Positions 9,039 through 18,821 of a DNA stretch of 64,000 bases are shown piece by piece (the first letter of the stretch is position 1; every line of letters starts with the position of its first letter). Position numbers and translations under genes: made by a program. The stretch spans positions 62,001-126,000 of the forward strand of contig NZ_NHSJ01000082.1 in assembly GCF_002937075.1 (NCBI RefSeq). Reading direction: 5' to 3'. Under the pieces are notes generated by a model, which saw only the letters and a list, made by a program, of their open reading frames with translations, made no database searches and was not told the DNA's origin. The stretch is from Rhodoblastus sphagnicola. Its GTDB lineage: Bacteria; Pseudomonadota; Alphaproteobacteria; Rhizobiales; Beijerinckiaceae.

Positions 9039-9188
9039 TTAGTGCAGCCAGGGGGAGAGCGCGAAAGCGAGAACGTGCGCGACGAGCGCGATCACGAAGA
9101 AGACGCGCGCGCCATCGATCACATGTTTATGAAGCTCTTCAGCTTCCGCTACGGTCAAGCCGGTCAGGCTCTTGACGTCATCAGCCAT
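9039..9188 (-). CDS. pucB: Light-harvesting LH2 beta polypeptide, locus 1
   Basis: A 49-residue antenna polypeptide. It has the beta-chain signature [14 protein letters not shown], then a membrane helix with the B850-ligand His in ALVAHVLAF and the conserved C-terminal SPWLH. The open frame runs further upstream, but ATG 9188 is preceded by AAGAGG at proper spacing and matches known beta chains. It is first in the pucBA pair. The promoter and PpsR site lie about 130-170 bases upstream. Product: the beta apoprotein of a peripheral LH2 complex in the intracytoplasmic membrane. Confidence 0.96.
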   Translation of the reverse strand: MADDVKSLTGLTVAEAEELHKHVIDGARVFFVIALVAHVLAFALSPWLH

Positions 9189-9318
9189 TGTACACCTCTT
9201 AGAATAAGCCACGGATCTTCTCGTGCTCAACCTGCACGCAGGTCCTGCGCCCCAGTGGCTGGGCGACGGAAATGCGCGTCAAATCAGTGAGATATCGCCG
9301 TCGCACCCCGCAATCATG

Positions 9319-9346
9319 ACTATATATTGACGCTTGATGCTGTCAA
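9319..9346 (-). promoter_or_regulatory. puc locus 1 sigma-70-type promoter
   Basis: Read on the minus strand there is TTGACA (9341-9346), a 16-base spacer and TATAGT (9319-9324), 130 bases upstream of the pucB start. The -35 box is part of the PpsR operator, so repressor binding would block RNA polymerase. The same arrangement occurs at locus 2. Confidence 0.7.
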
Positions 9347-9358
9347 CATCGCCTGACA
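9341..9358. promoter_or_regulatory. PpsR/CrtJ operator, puc locus 1
   Basis: TGT-N12-ACA, exact match to the PpsR/CrtJ consensus, with the left half inside the promoter -35 box. PpsR represses photosynthesis genes under oxygen (and high light in some species), which predicts anaerobic induction of this locus. Confidence 0.75.
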
Positions 9359-9727
9359 CGGCCGGCGTTGGTCGCGGCTGCATGTCGAGGTCGTCGGTGA
9401 AACGGCTTATTTCCTATATATCACACCGATTTAGTAGACAATTAGACAGATCAACGGAGCGTGCTGGATCGCCCCTTGCGGATATTACGTAGGTATAATT
9501 ACGGATAAGACGAGCCGAGGTCCATCACGGTTGAAAGGAGGCGGAAAGCCCCCGTACGCTCGGCCTGAATCGCACAAGAGAATGAGAAAAAGACCTTCTC
9601 TGGCAATAGGATAATGTAACGCCCCGCGCCCGACGCCAATTCCGAAGCTGAAGGAATAAGCCGTGCTCCCCGTGTCATGCGACCGTTTGTCGCATTGGAG
9701 CGAGCGCTCGCCGTCCGAGCCGCAATG

Positions 9728-9815
9728 AAGCATGCTTCGTCTGTTTTTCCGACGGCAAGTCGTCGTTCGAGCGCAAGAATCCCGCCGTCGCCATCGCCGC
9801 CCTTCTCTCGACCAA
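9728..9815 (+). pseudogene. Fragment of a family-4 glycosyltransferase gene
   Basis: From 9742 for about 60 bases the DNA matches the upstream glycosyltransferase gene (around 7709-7770) with only three differences. In the matching frame it reads C-F-S-D-G-K-S-S-F-E-R-K-N-P, against C-F-F-D-G-N-S-S-F-E-R-K-N-P in the intact gene. Neither flank continues the similarity for long and there is no start or stop, so it is a remnant. It sits between the puc promoter region and the chemoreceptor gene. Confidence 0.65.
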
Positions 9816-9905
9816 GTCCTTTTATCGGCAGAATTCTTATAATCTTAAGCGATTGGCTACAAGAATCTGCATTGAATAAAAAATGTCTATATCGAAGGAA
9901 CTGCA

Positions 9906-11594
9906 ATGCGACTGGATGGACTGACAATTGGCGCGCGCTTGACGCTGGTCATATCGCTGAGCGCGCTCAGTGTGGCGGCTGCGACCGTTCTTGTTCTTCT
10001 TACGATGCGGCAACAGATGATGGATGATCGAAAGAGCATTCTGGGCGACACTTTGGAACAGACCTTGGCGATTGGCCGCGCCGCAATGACGAAGGCGGGA
10101 GGCCCGGGCAGCGAGACGGGCCGCAAGGCTTTCCTGGAAACCATGGCTTCCGCCCGCTTCGGCAAGGAGCAGGATCTCGTCTATGTGTTCGTCCACACGA
10201 TGGACGGCGTCACGCTGGTTCACGCCAACCCCAAGAAAGTCGGGCTCAACCGCCTCAAGGACGATACGCCTGTCGATGCGGCGAACATAAGGGAGCAAAT
10301 CGACATCGTTTCCCGGCCCGGGGGGCGCGGCGTCCAGTTTTATTCCCAGGTGAGGCTAGGCCAGGACAAATTCCTGCCAAAGATGGCGGTGCTCCAGAAA
10401 GTAGACGAGCTGGGGTTGCTTGCGGGGCTGGGTGTTTATATCGATGATGTGGACACGGTGTTCTGGAGCAAGGCGAAGTGGGCTTCCGCTTTCCTGTTGG
10501 TTCTGCTTGCCCTGTCAAGCGCGCTGGGCTTGGCTATTGTCCGCTCGATCACTTCACCGCTCATGTCGCTGCAAAAATCCATGAACGCCTTGGCGAAAGG
10601 CGACACGTCGATCGAAATCTCCGGCCAAGGCCACAAGACGGAATTGGGCGCCTTCGCGCGCGCTCTGGAGGTGTTTCGCGACGACGAAGTCGAGCGTGAA
10701 AAGGCGCTGAGGCGCGAAAAGGAGGAAGATCAAAAACGAATGGCGCGCGCGCAACTGGTCGAGCAACTGGCCAGCCGCTTCGATGCGGATGTCACCGCTT
10801 TGCTGAGCGTCGTTGACAACAAGGTGCGTGACTTCCTCGCCGCTTCCAAGACGCTGGAGACCGCGGCGGAAGAGAGCACCCACAGGATCGTCACTGTCGC
10901 CTCGGCGTCGGAGCAGTCGTCGGTCAATGTGCGGACAGCCGCCTCGGCCACGGAAGAACTTTCCGCCAGCATCACTGAAATCGGCCAACAAGCGAAAACC
11001 TCTTCGGCAATGACCAGCGACGCATTGCGACAGGCGCATGTGACAGACCAGCAGATCGCCGGGCTCGCCAGCGCGACCGGCCGCATTGGCGAAGTCGTCG
11101 AGTTGATTTCCAGCATCGCTGCGCAAACAAATCTCCTGGCGCTGAACGCAACCATCGAAGCCGCGCGCGCGGGAGAGGCTGGCCGGGGTTTCGCGGTCGT
11201 CGCCTCCGAAGTCAAGAATCTTGCGAGCCAGACCGCCCGGGCGACCCAGGAGATTTCCAGCCAGATCGCCGATATTCAGGCGGGGACGGGAGGCGCCGTC
11301 TCCGCGGTCGCAGCCATCACCAAGGTCATCGAGGATATCGACCGGGTCAGCGCCGGGATCGCGGCGGCGACCGAACAACAGACGGCGGCGACGCAGGAAA
11401 TCGCGCAAAACTCCAGCGAGGCGGCTCTTGGCGCCGGCGAGGTTGCGCGGAACGTCTCCATGGTCGCCGACGCCGTCCAGCGAACCCGTCAAACCTCGTT
11501 CGATCTTGGCGCCGGAGCAGAAACGCTCCAGCAGGAAGCGATGAAACTCAGAAAGTCCGTCCAGGACTTCCTGTCCAGTGTCCGCGCCGCCTGA
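9906..11594 (+). CDS. Methyl-accepting chemotaxis protein with cache-like sensor
   Basis: A 562-residue chemoreceptor. TM1 is at about residues 13-35, a periplasmic cache-type sensor at about 36-185 ([21 protein letters not shown] is typical of single cache domains), TM2 at about 190-212, then HAMP and the cytoplasmic signalling domain. The hairpin tip that contacts CheA/CheW reads [23 protein letters not shown] precedes the ATG. The cache domain class often binds small organic acids, but the ligand is not predictable here. No che genes are nearby, so it feeds a chemotaxis array encoded elsewhere. A second receptor of different sensor type lies at 52.5-54.2 kb. Confidence 0.95.
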   Translation: MRLDGLTIGARLTLVISLSALSVAAATVLVLLTMRQQMMDDRKSILGDTLEQTLAIGRAAMTKAGGPGSETGRKAFLETMASARFGKEQDLVYVFVHTMDGVTLVHANPKKVGLNRLKDDTPVDAANIREQIDIVSRPGGRGVQFYSQVRLGQDKFLPKMAVLQKVDELGLLAGLGVYIDDVDTVFWSKAKWASAFLLVLLALSSALGLAIVRSITSPLMSLQKSMNALAKGDTSIEISGQGHKTELGAFARALEVFRDDEVEREKALRREKEEDQKRMARAQLVEQLASRFDADVTALLSVVDNKVRDFLAASKTLETAAEESTHRIVTVASASEQSSVNVRTAASATEELSASITEIGQQAKTSSAMTSDALRQAHVTDQQIAGLASATGRIGEVVELISSIAAQTNLLALNATIEAARAGEAGRGFAVVASEVKNLASQTARATQEISSQIADIQAGTGGAVSAVAAITKVIEDIDRVSAGIAAATEQQTAATQEIAQNSSEAALGAGEVARNVSMVADAVQRTRQTSFDLGAGAETLQQEAMKLRKSVQDFLSSVRAA

Positions 11595-11637
11595 AGCCCG
11601 ACGTCTTCATGGCGTCCGCCAGTCCAAGGCCGGGCCA

Positions 11638-12672
11638 TCATCCTCCGGTCAGGCTCATGGGCCGGTGGTGCGGCGCCATGGCCCCGTGAGCCTGCGCCAC
11701 GAAATCGTGGCCGCGCTTTTTCGCCGCCAGCGCCTTGTCGATGGCGGCGTCAAGCAGGTCGTCGCCGGCCGAGGCGCGCAGCGGCGCGCGCAAATCGGCG
11801 CGATCCTCCTGACCCAGACAGGTGTAAAGCTCGCCGGTGCAGGTGACGCGCACGCGGTTACAGGTCTCGCAGAAGTTATGGCTGAGCGGCGTGATGAAGC
11901 CGACGCGCCCGCCCGTTTCCGCCAGATCGAAATAACGCGCGGGGCCGCCGCTGCAATGGTGTGACGGCGCCAGCGAAAAAGTCTCGGCCAGCCGCGCGGC
12001 GACTTCGCTCAAGGATAGAAAATGCGCGATATTGCTGACGGCGTCCTCGCCGAGCGGCATGGCTTCGATGAAGGTGAGGTCCATCCCGCGCCCATGCGCC
12101 CATCCGACCAATCCGACGAAATCGTCCTCGTTGATCTCCTTCAGCGCCACGCAGTTGATTTTCACGCGCAAGCCGGCGGCTTGGGCCGCGTCTATCCCCT
12201 TGAGCACGCGGGGCAAGTCGCCCCAGCGGGTGATGGAGCGGAATTTTTCCGGGTCGAGCGTATCAAGCGACACATTGATGCGCTTGACGCCGCAAGCCGC
12301 CAATTCGGCGGCGTAGCGCTCCAGTTGCGATCCGTTGGTGGTCAGCGTCAGTTCACGCAAGGCCCCCGTTTCAAGCTGGCGCGACAGCCCGCGAAACAGG
12401 CTCATGACGCCGCGCCGCACCAGCGGCTCGCCGCCGGTCAGCCGGATTTTTTTCACCCCCCGCGCGATGAACGCGCCAGCGAGCCGCTCCAGTTCCTCCA
12501 GCGACAGCAAGTCCGCCTTGGGCAGGAAATGCACATGCTCCGACATGCAATACTGGCAGCGGAAATCGCAGCGATCGGTCACGGACACGCGAATATAATC
12601 AATTCGGCGCGCGAATCCGTCCACCAGCGGCGGCGGACGGGTTGTGGTCAAGCTTGCGTGGTCGATGCTCAT
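11638..12672 (-). CDS. moaA: GTP 3',8-cyclase MoaA (molybdenum cofactor synthesis)
   Basis: A 344-residue radical SAM enzyme for the first step of molybdopterin synthesis, converting GTP to 3',8-cyclo-7,8-dihydro-GTP. The N-terminal CDFRCQYC (C-x3-C-x2-C) binds the SAM cluster near residues 32-40. The C-terminal [12 protein letters not shown] block supplies ligands of the second 4Fe-4S cluster, and the chain ends with the catalytically important Gly-Gly. An in-frame start lies 51 bases upstream, but ATG 12672 matches the usual MoaA N-terminus. It is transcribed divergently from the DUF971 gene. Molybdenum cofactor would serve formate dehydrogenase, nitrate reductase or similar enzymes elsewhere. 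Confidence 0.96.
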   Translation of the reverse strand: MSIDHASLTTTRPPPLVDGFARRIDYIRVSVTDRCDFRCQYCMSEHVHFLPKADLLSLEELERLAGAFIARGVKKIRLTGGEPLVRRGVMSLFRGLSRQLETGALRELTLTTNGSQLERYAAELAACGVKRINVSLDTLDPEKFRSITRWGDLPRVLKGIDAAQAAGLRVKINCVALKEINEDDFVGLVGWAHGRGMDLTFIEAMPLGEDAVSNIAHFLSLSEVAARLAETFSLAPSHHCSGGPARYFDLAETGGRVGFITPLSHNFCETCNRVRVTCTGELYTCLGQEDRADLRAPLRASAGDDLLDAAIDKALAAKKRGHDFVAQAHGAMAPHHRPMSLTGG

Positions 12673-12738
12673 CTTTGTTATATAGACGAGGACGGCGCGG
12701 GTGACAGCATCTCGCGCGAACAACGACGAGACTCTTTC

Positions 12739-13104
12739 ATGCGCCAGCCTGTTTCAGACGAAATCCCGATTGAAGTCCGCTTGGCCGACGCCGGCGCGAC
12801 GCTCCACCTGGTCTATGCGCAAGGCGAGGCTTTCGCCCTGCCAGCCGAATTCTTGCGCGTGCTCACGCCCAGCGCCGAGGCGCGCGGCCATAACGGGCAG
12901 GGCGGCCACACCGTTTCGGGCAAGGCCAAGGTCCGCGTCACCGGCGTCGATCCCGTCGGCAATTACGCGCTGAGGCTGACCTTCGACGACGGTCACCACA
13001 CCGGCCTGTACACATGGGAATACCTGCGCGAACTGAGCCTCGACCAGACGGCGAAATGGCTCGCCTATCTCGAAGAGCTGGCGGCGCAGGGGCTGTCGCG
13101 GTGA
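12739..13104 (+). CDS. DUF971 family protein
   Basis: A 121-residue small protein with the DUF971 fold (related to the N-terminal domain of gamma-butyrobetaine hydroxylase). It includes the typical blocks [16 protein letters not shown] and [19 protein letters not shown]; the latter His and Asp residues are conserved in the family. The biochemical role is unresolved; iron-sulfur or metal-linked functions have been proposed for relatives. The open frame extends about 700 bases upstream as the antisense of moaA, but ATG 12739 fits the family start. Its TGA overlaps the ATG of cobS by one base, so the two are coupled. Confidence 0.85.
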   Translation: MRQPVSDEIPIEVRLADAGATLHLVYAQGEAFALPAEFLRVLTPSAEARGHNGQGGHTVSGKAKVRVTGVDPVGNYALRLTFDDGHHTGLYTWEYLRELSLDQTAKWLAYLEELAAQGLSR

Positions 13105-13877
13105 TGACCCTGGTGGACGAAACGGCGGAAGCGCTGCGGTTTTTCTCGCGCCTGCCCATCCCGCGTCGCGCCGGCGCGACCACGGCCAGCGGCGCGGCCT
13201 TTGGCCTCGCGCTGCGCCGGGCGCCTTTCGCCGGCGCCGTATTGGGGTTGGCGTCGGGGCTGGTCCTGCTCGCCGCGACGCAGGCCGGCGCGCCGAACGC
13301 GGTCGCGGCCTGGCTGGTGGTCGGCCTCGCCGCCTTCGTGACCGGCGCCATGCACGAGGATGGTTTCGCCGATGTCGCCGACGGTTTTGGCGGCGGATAC
13401 ACCAAGGAAAGACGGCTGGAGATCATGCGCGACAGCCGCATCGGCGCGTTTGGCGCGGCGGCGCTGATCCTGTCGTTCGGCCTGCGCGTCGCGGCGCTGA
13501 CCGCGCTCGCCGCCGCGCCGGGAAAGGCCCTTTTCGTTCTCGTCGCGGCGGGCGCGGTCTCGCGCGCCGCTTGCCTCGCGCCCGTGATCCTGCTGCCGCC
13601 GGCGCGGGCGGATGGATTGGGCCGCGCGGCGGTGTTGAGTCGCGCGCGGGGGCGCGAGGTGTTGTGGACGACCCTGGTCTTCGCCGCGACGCCGCTGCTC
13701 GCCGGATTTTCACTGGGGGTTTGCGTGCTGGCCTTGCTGCTCGCGGGCGTGGCGGTGCGCGGGCTTTGCGTCTGGGCGCAAAAAATGATCGGCGGCCAGA
13801 CCGGAGATGTCGCCGGCGCCGCGCAACAGGCGGCGGAAATCGCCATGCTCGCCGTGTTCTCCGGCGCGCTGGCATGA
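13104..13877 (+). CDS. cobS: Adenosylcobinamide-GDP ribazoletransferase
   Basis: A 257-residue integral membrane enzyme joining adenosylcobinamide-GDP to alpha-ribazole, the last assembly step of adenosylcobalamin. The N-terminal FFSRLPIP and the metal-binding block [15 protein letters not shown] at about residues 76-90 are diagnostic; several hydrophobic helices follow. I chose ATG 13104, overlapping the preceding stop by one base. An in-frame GTG directly upstream is possible. The cofactor product is needed by the B12-dependent mutase encoded 8 kb downstream. No B12 riboswitch was recognised upstream. Confidence 0.95.
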   Translation: MTLVDETAEALRFFSRLPIPRRAGATTASGAAFGLALRRAPFAGAVLGLASGLVLLAATQAGAPNAVAAWLVVGLAAFVTGAMHEDGFADVADGFGGGYTKERRLEIMRDSRIGAFGAAALILSFGLRVAALTALAAAPGKALFVLVAAGAVSRAACLAPVILLPPARADGLGRAAVLSRARGREVLWTTLVFAATPLLAGFSLGVCVLALLLAGVAVRGLCVWAQKMIGGQTGDVAGAAQQAAEIAMLAVFSGALA

Positions 13878-13887
13878 TCTGAAAAAG

Positions 13888-13994
13888 GAGCCAGAGCAAG
13901 TTCAGCGAACTCCCGTTCACCGAACTTGCTCTGGCTCATTGGTTTTGCGCATATTCCTTTCCGAAAACCGCGCACACTTTTCGAGAATATGCGC
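13888..13994. repeat. Dispersed double-hairpin palindromic repeat, copy 1
   Basis: Two perfect inverted repeats in tandem. A 16-bp stem (13888-13903 with 13922-13937) is followed by a 10-bp stem GCGCATATTC/GAATATGCGC (13947-13956 with 13985-13994). The unit recurs near 38.6 kb. It sits between the convergent cobS and pilin genes, where it could also act as a bidirectional terminator. Confidence 0.85.
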
Positions 13995-14155
13995 TAATTC
14001 AGCCCGTTATCCACGGGAATGAACATGGCGTTGACCTTGCTGCCAATCGCGTTGAAGGACAGGATAAGGCCAATTGAGATGAAGCCGCCGATCAGGGCGT
14101 ATTCCGTTATGGTCGAGCCCGTGTCATCGCGCCAGAACCGCAGCAAAAGCCGCAT
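13994..14155 (-). CDS. Flp/Fap-type pilin subunit
   Basis: A 53-residue prepilin of the type IVb Flp class. A short basic leader (RLLLRFWRDD) ends in Gly, followed by the processing region TGSTITEYALIGG. Glu5 and Tyr6 of the mature form and the single hydrophobic helix are typical of Flp subunits, which form Tad pili for surface attachment. ATG 14155 has GGGGGA upstream at good spacing; ATG 14161 is an alternative but lacks room for a ribosome site. No tad/cpa assembly genes are adjacent, so it is an orphan pilin gene relying on a Tad machine elsewhere. Confidence 0.85.
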   Translation of the reverse strand: MRLLLRFWRDDTGSTITEYALIGGFISIGLILSFNAIGSKVNAMFIPVDNGLN

Positions 14156-14289
14156 CGCCATCCCCCGTCTGACTTGCGACGGGTCATCCGTCGGCCGAGT
14201 GCACCATACGCGAGACCTCTGTCCGCAATCGTAAATGTATTTGTTCCTTTTGGTAATGTGCGCGTAATAAGCAAACAGTACCTTAACGC

Positions 14290-15327
14290 TCATGGAGAGT
14301 CATTGTCGGTCTCGGCGCGAACGTTTGGGAAATCCCGCCAGGTCCGGTCGAGTTCGCGCAGCGCGTCGCGCACGACTTCAGGTCCGGCGCCGCGTCGCAC
14401 GGCTTCGGTGGCGAGATGCCTGCGGAAGGCGCGCGCGCCCGGCCGGCCGGCGAACAGGCCGAGCATGTGGCGGGTGATGTCGGCGAGGCGGACGCCTTCG
14501 CCAAGCTTGCGTTCTACATAGGGCAGGAAGGCTTCGACCGCCGCGCGCGCGTTTTCGTGGGGCGGCGCTTCGCCGAAAAGTATCGGATCGACGTCGATCA
14601 ATTGCGAGAAATCGTGATAGGCGGCGCGTCCGACCATGACGCCGTCCAGTCCTTCGAGCTGCGCGCGATAGGCGGGAAAATTCTCAAGGCCGCCGTTGAT
14701 GGCGATCGGAACGGCGGGGAGGGCGCGCTTCAATTCATGCACGAGCGGATAATCGAGGGGGGGAACATCACGGTTCTCCCGGGGCGAAAGCCCCTTGAGC
14801 CAAGCTTTCCGCGCATGGACGATCAGGGCGTCCACGCCGGCTTCGCCGCATTTTTCGGCGATTTCGAACAAAGCGGCGCGCGGCTCCTGGTCATCGACGC
14901 CGATGCGGCATTTCACCGTGACGGGCAGTGCGACCGCCGCCTTCATCGCCTGGACGCAAGCGGCGACCAGATCGGGTTCGCGCATCAGGCAGGCGCCGAA
15001 AGCCCCGTTTTGCACCCGGTCGGAGGGGCAGCCGACATTGAGATTGATCTCGTCATAGCCATAAGCGGCGCAAATTTCCGCAGCCTTGGCCAATGCGTCG
15101 GGATCGCTGCCGCCCAGTTGCACCGCGAGGGGATGTTCGGTTTCGTCAAAGCCGAGCAGGCGGTCGCGGTCGCCATGGATGACGGCGGCGGAGGTCACCA
15201 TTTCCGTATAGAGCCGGACATGACGCGAATGCAGCCGCGCCAGCACGCGATAATGCCGGTCAGTCCATTCCATCATCGGGGCGACGCAGAAACGCCATGG
15301 GCTGAAATGTCCTTTCGTTTCGCTCAT
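14290..15327 (-). CDS. dusA: tRNA-dihydrouridine(20/20a) synthase
   Basis: A 345-residue flavoenzyme reducing uridines in the tRNA D-loop with NADPH. Diagnostic blocks are VAPMMEWTDRHYR at the N-terminus (FMN barrel), NVGCPSDRV with the catalytic Cys, and INGGLENF with DGVMVGRAAY for phosphate binding. The frame is open a further 84 bases, but ATG 15327 has AAGG at 5 bases and matches the family start. The MarR-type regulator is divergent upstream. This is housekeeping RNA modification. Confidence 0.95.
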   Translation of the reverse strand: MSETKGHFSPWRFCVAPMMEWTDRHYRVLARLHSRHVRLYTEMVTSAAVIHGDRDRLLGFDETEHPLAVQLGGSDPDALAKAAEICAAYGYDEINLNVGCPSDRVQNGAFGACLMREPDLVAACVQAMKAAVALPVTVKCRIGVDDQEPRAALFEIAEKCGEAGVDALIVHARKAWLKGLSPRENRDVPPLDYPLVHELKRALPAVPIAINGGLENFPAYRAQLEGLDGVMVGRAAYHDFSQLIDVDPILFGEAPPHENARAAVEAFLPYVERKLGEGVRLADITRHMLGLFAGRPGARAFRRHLATEAVRRGAGPEVVRDALRELDRTWRDFPNVRAETDNDSP

Positions 15328-15517
15328 GAAACCTTGTTCCGTGCTCCGGCGGGAGTCGCCGGACATGCGCATCGCGCCCGACAGCGGGAAAGTCAACAGC
15401 GCGGCCAACATGCGGCCGGCGGCCGCTTGCGCTGGATCCCAACTTGAAAGTTATTCATGATAACCTTTGACCTCCGTCAAAAAATTGGGAATGGAAAGGG
15501 GGGCGCTGGAGGCGAAA

Positions 15518-16036
15518 GTGGTTGAGCGGAAGCAGAGAGCAAGGCGCGTCGGCGCGACGGGCCCGCAAGGCGGCGCGCGCGCGCTGGCGGCGGAGGAGGC
15601 CGACCTGTTCGACCTCGGCGGCCTGGAAACCACGACGGGTTATGTCATGCGTCGCGCGCAAATGGCCATATTCGGCGATTTCCTCGCGCGCTTCGCTGAA
15701 CTGGACCTAAAACCCGCCCAGTTCGCGACCCTGCAACTCATTGCCGCCAATCCCGGCCAGAACCAATCGGCGATTGGCGCGGCTTTGGGCATCCTGCGCC
15801 CCAATTTCGTCGCCCTTCTCGATGAACTGGAGCGGCGCGGCCTGGCGCGCCGCGAAAAATCCGACGCCGACCGCCGCTCGCACGCTGTCACGCTCACCGA
15901 CGCCGGGCAAAGCCTGCTCCAGCGCGCCCGCGCCGCCCAGGCCGCGCAGGAACAGCGCATCCGCGAAATTCTCGGCGAGGAGGCGCGCGAAAGCCTGATC
16001 GCGCTCTCCACCCGGTTGTGGCGCGGGCTGAGCTGA
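15518..16036 (+). CDS. MarR-family transcriptional regulator
   Basis: A predicted 172-residue winged-helix repressor. The central block (QFATLQLIAANPGQNQSAI, then LRPNFVALLDELERRGL and RREKSDADRRSHAVTLTDAG) is the MarR helix-turn-helix and wing. GTG 15518 has GGAGG five bases upstream and is preferred over ATG 15491 and TTG 15467. MarR proteins usually respond to phenolic or other aromatic ligands. It is divergent from dusA and has no obvious target gene beside it, so the regulated genes are unknown. Confidence 0.9.
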   Translation: MVERKQRARRVGATGPQGGARALAAEEADLFDLGGLETTTGYVMRRAQMAIFGDFLARFAELDLKPAQFATLQLIAANPGQNQSAIGAALGILRPNFVALLDELERRGLARREKSDADRRSHAVTLTDAGQSLLQRARAAQAAQEQRIREILGEEARESLIALSTRLWRGLS

Positions 16037-16280
16037 ACGGGACCGCCTTCGTCGAGACCGACGCGCGGGGGCCGAGTCAAAAGGCTTGGCCTTAACGAAG
16101 TCTTGAGCTTAACGCTTGATTAAGCAGCAGAAACGGTACGGCTCGACCGGATCGGGAACAAAGCGCGCGCGAATCGCATTCTCGACGCTCTGACTTGCGG
16201 GGACACGAACGACTTGCGCCCGTTCATTCGGGCAAAGCGAACCCTGTCGGCGCGCGCTCGACCATGTCCCCGAATCCCCA

Positions 16281-17666
16281 TCAGTTCGCCAAGGCGTCGA
16301 GAATGCGCGCCCAGCTGCGCGCGCCCTTCTGGAACGACGACAGTTCGTATTTCTCGTTGGGCGAGTGAATCCGGTCGTCGTCGAGTCCGAATCCGACCAT
16401 CAGCGAATCCATCTTCAGCTCGCGCTTGAAAATGCCGACAATGGGGACCGAGCCGCCGGAAGCCGCCAGCACCGGCGCCTTGCCCCATTCGGCCTGCAAG
16501 GCGCGGCTGGCGCGCTGGATCGCCTCGGACTGGAAGGGGAGGGTGATGGCGGCGCTGGCGCCATGATTAAGGAATTCCGCCTCGCAATCGTCGGGAAGGT
16601 TCGCCTTCACATAGGCGCGGAAATTTTCCAGGATTTCCTTTGGGTTTTGCTTGCCCACCAGACGGAACGAAAATTTGGCGTGGGCCTGCGCCGGCAGCAC
16701 GGTTTTCGAGCCCGGCGCGGTATAGCCGCCCCAGATTCCGTTGACGTCGCAGGTCGGGCGCGCCCAGATCTGTTCGAGCACGGAATAATTGGCTTCGCCA
16801 GCGGGAACGCTGAGTCCGACGTCGCCCAGAAAGGCGGCTTCGTCGAATTTCAGCGCGGCCCATTGCGCCTTGATATCCGCCGGCAGTTCCGCGACGCCGT
16901 CGTAAAAATTCGGCAGGGTGATGGCGCCGTCCTTGTCGCGCAGGCCGGCGATCACCTGCGCCAGCACATGGATCGGATTGACCGCCGCGCCGCCGAACAT
17001 GCCGGAATGCAGGTCGCGGCTGGCGGCCTTGATCGTCACTTCTTCCTGCGCCAACCCGCGCAGCATGCAGGTGATCAGCGGCGTGTCGCGGCTCCACATG
17101 TTGGTGTCGCACACCAGCATGAGATCGGCCTTCAGCGCCTTGGCGTTCTCGGCCAGGAAGGCGGGCAGGGAGGTCGAGCCGGATTCCTCCTCGCCTTCAA
17201 GCAGAATCGTGACATGGCAGGGCAGCCCGCCATTGGCCTTGAAGGCGCGACACGCCTCGACGAAGGTCATCACCTGGCCCTTGTCGTCGCCGGCGCCGCG
17301 CGCCAGAATCTGGCTCCAGCCCGGCTCGATTTCCTTCAGGCTCGGCGCGAACGGATCGGTCTCCCACAGCTCCAGCGGATCGACCGGCTGCACGTCGTAA
17401 TGGCCATAAAACAGCACGTGGGGCGCATCGGCCCGCGCCGCCTTGGCCTTGGCGACGACGATGGGGTGGCCGGGAGTTTTTCGCGCGGAGGCCTCGAAGC
17501 CGAGCGCGTTGAGATGCGAGGCCAGCCAGTCCGCCGTCGCGGCGACATCGCCCTTGAAAGCGGGATCGGTCGAAATGCTTTTGAAGCGCAGCAGTTCGAA
17601 CAGACGGTCAAGCGCGCCCTGACGGTCGGCGTCGAGCAGGCTAAGGGCTTTTTCCAGCGAGGGCAT
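16281..17666 (-). CDS. M20-family metallo-dipeptidase
   Basis: A 461-residue cytoplasmic di-zinc peptidase of the M20 (ArgE/DapE/CPG2/carnosinase-like) group. Metal and catalytic blocks: GHYDVQPVDP with His and Asp near residue 90, ARGAGDDKGQ with the bridging Asp, LEGEEESGS with the general-base and metal Glu, and SRDLHSGMFGG in the lid domain with the substrate-binding His. This arrangement fits non-specific dipeptidases rather than the amino-acid biosynthesis members. The gene stands alone; about 240 bases after its end up to the MarR gene hold nothing recognisable. Confidence 0.92.
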   Translation of the reverse strand: MPSLEKALSLLDADRQGALDRLFELLRFKSISTDPAFKGDVAATADWLASHLNALGFEASARKTPGHPIVVAKAKAARADAPHVLFYGHYDVQPVDPLELWETDPFAPSLKEIEPGWSQILARGAGDDKGQVMTFVEACRAFKANGGLPCHVTILLEGEEESGSTSLPAFLAENAKALKADLMLVCDTNMWSRDTPLITCMLRGLAQEEVTIKAASRDLHSGMFGGAAVNPIHVLAQVIAGLRDKDGAITLPNFYDGVAELPADIKAQWAALKFDEAAFLGDVGLSVPAGEANYSVLEQIWARPTCDVNGIWGGYTAPGSKTVLPAQAHAKFSFRLVGKQNPKEILENFRAYVKANLPDDCEAEFLNHGASAAITLPFQSEAIQRASRALQAEWGKAPVLAASGGSVPIVGIFKRELKMDSLMVGFGLDDDRIHSPNEKYELSSFQKGARSWARILDALAN

Positions 17667-17996
17667 GGGGTATCCAGTTCTTGAGTCTCTGGCGTGAAAC
17701 TATCAGGGGCGGGCGCGCGCTCCAAGGAGGGGATGCAGAACTGAATGGCGCGCGGACTTTGTTCAACTCACGAGGGCATGTCCAGCGAGCCATGGCATGG
17801 ATTGCCGCAAATTTTGCCAAAGTGGCTTTCCGGTGTATGTTTGCAAGAAATCCTGAGTGTTCGATTCGGCAAATGCTCGGTTCGAGATGACAGTTGTCAG
17901 CTTATCGATGTACGCTGCCCTCAGAGTAGATCGCAAATCCAGAGAATAGTGACTGAGAGTGTATTTATAATTGATCAATTTGAGGTGAAGCTTAAG

Positions 17997-18821
17997 ATGG
18001 AAATATTACATAAATTCTTGCGTAGTATAAACGATAATATCGATTGGAATGCCGGGGTTATCTGTAGTCGGCCAACAAAGTTCGGAGGTGACTGTGTTTC
18101 TTGTACTAGTCGCCAGTATTTTGGAGGGCGGTCGATTGATTACTCTTGCGATCAGCGCAGAATGGTTTATGTGCTCAAATACCTAACCGTACACCTCCGA
18201 GAGGTGTACGGTGCCTTTGTTGCCCTTCGTGAGCACGACGATCAGTTACCGGAATGGGTGGGCACAGTTAGAGTTTTGTCGATCGGGGGGGGGGCTGGTT
18301 CAGATATCGCTGGATTTAAAAATTTCGTTGTGGACGAAGATGAGGGTTTTTATTCCGCATCGGCTAAACAGTTCGATATCACTCGCCTTGAGCGAGTAAC
18401 CGAATGGGACACGTTGGCCGCCAAGGTAGTCCATATATTTTCATCAGAGGGTATAAATTTTAGGCAGTTCTGCATCCATAATGACATTAATGAGTTCGAT
18501 CCATCGAAATATCCTCCATATGACATAATCATGATGTCATATGTAATTTCGGAATTGGATGATGATGCCCTTGATGTGCTGGTGAACGTCATCAGCAGTG
18601 CGTTAGCTGCGCGGGGCGTGTTGGTCATTAATGACCGCAACGAGCTTGCAGTGGTCGCGAAAATCGAGAGGTTACTAAGCAACTTTAATGTGGTGGCGCG
18701 GTCCCAGGATAAGGATGAGTGTTGGTGCGGCATTAAGTACCCGGACGAGCTCCGCGAGCTTTTTAAGCCGAAGTTGAACATGAAATCGGTTCGCCTCGGA
18801 GCGATAGTGGAGCGCTTATGA
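17997..18821 (+). CDS. Cysteine-rich SAM methyltransferase-like protein
   Basis: A 274-residue protein of unknown function. The N-terminal 55 residues carry four cysteines (C23, C33, C36, C51), spaced like a zinc or iron-sulfur site. A class I SAM-methyltransferase-like core follows: motif I VRVLSIGGGAGSD at 91-103, a motif IV-like YDIIMMSYVISELDDD at 175-190 and GVLVINDRN near 207-215. A further pair, C242 and C244, lies near the C-terminus. I chose ATG 17997, with GAGGTGAAG six bases upstream; the frame is open to 17745 but without a ribosome site. Its stop overlaps the DUF1848 start (ATGA), so the two are coupled. The substrate is unknown. Confidence 0.75.
   Translation: MEILHKFLRSINDNIDWNAGVICSRPTKFGGDCVSCTSRQYFGGRSIDYSCDQRRMVYVLKYLTVHLREVYGAFVALREHDDQLPEWVGTVRVLSIGGGAGSDIAGFKNFVVDEDEGFYSASAKQFDITRLERVTEWDTLAAKVVHIFSSEGINFRQFCIHNDINEFDPSKYPPYDIIMMSYVISELDDDALDVLVNVISSALAARGVLVINDRNELAVVAKIERLLSNFNVVARSQDKDECWCGIKYPDELRELFKPKLNMKSVRLGAIVERL

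Noticed and set aside
12022-12738. Upstream extension of the DUF971 frame
   Set aside because: It overlaps moaA completely in antisense and adds no family similarity; the ATG at 12739 matches DUF971 starts.
16365-17684. 439-codon plus-strand frame opposite the M20 peptidase
   Set aside because: Antisense shadow; the minus strand carries all metal-site motifs.
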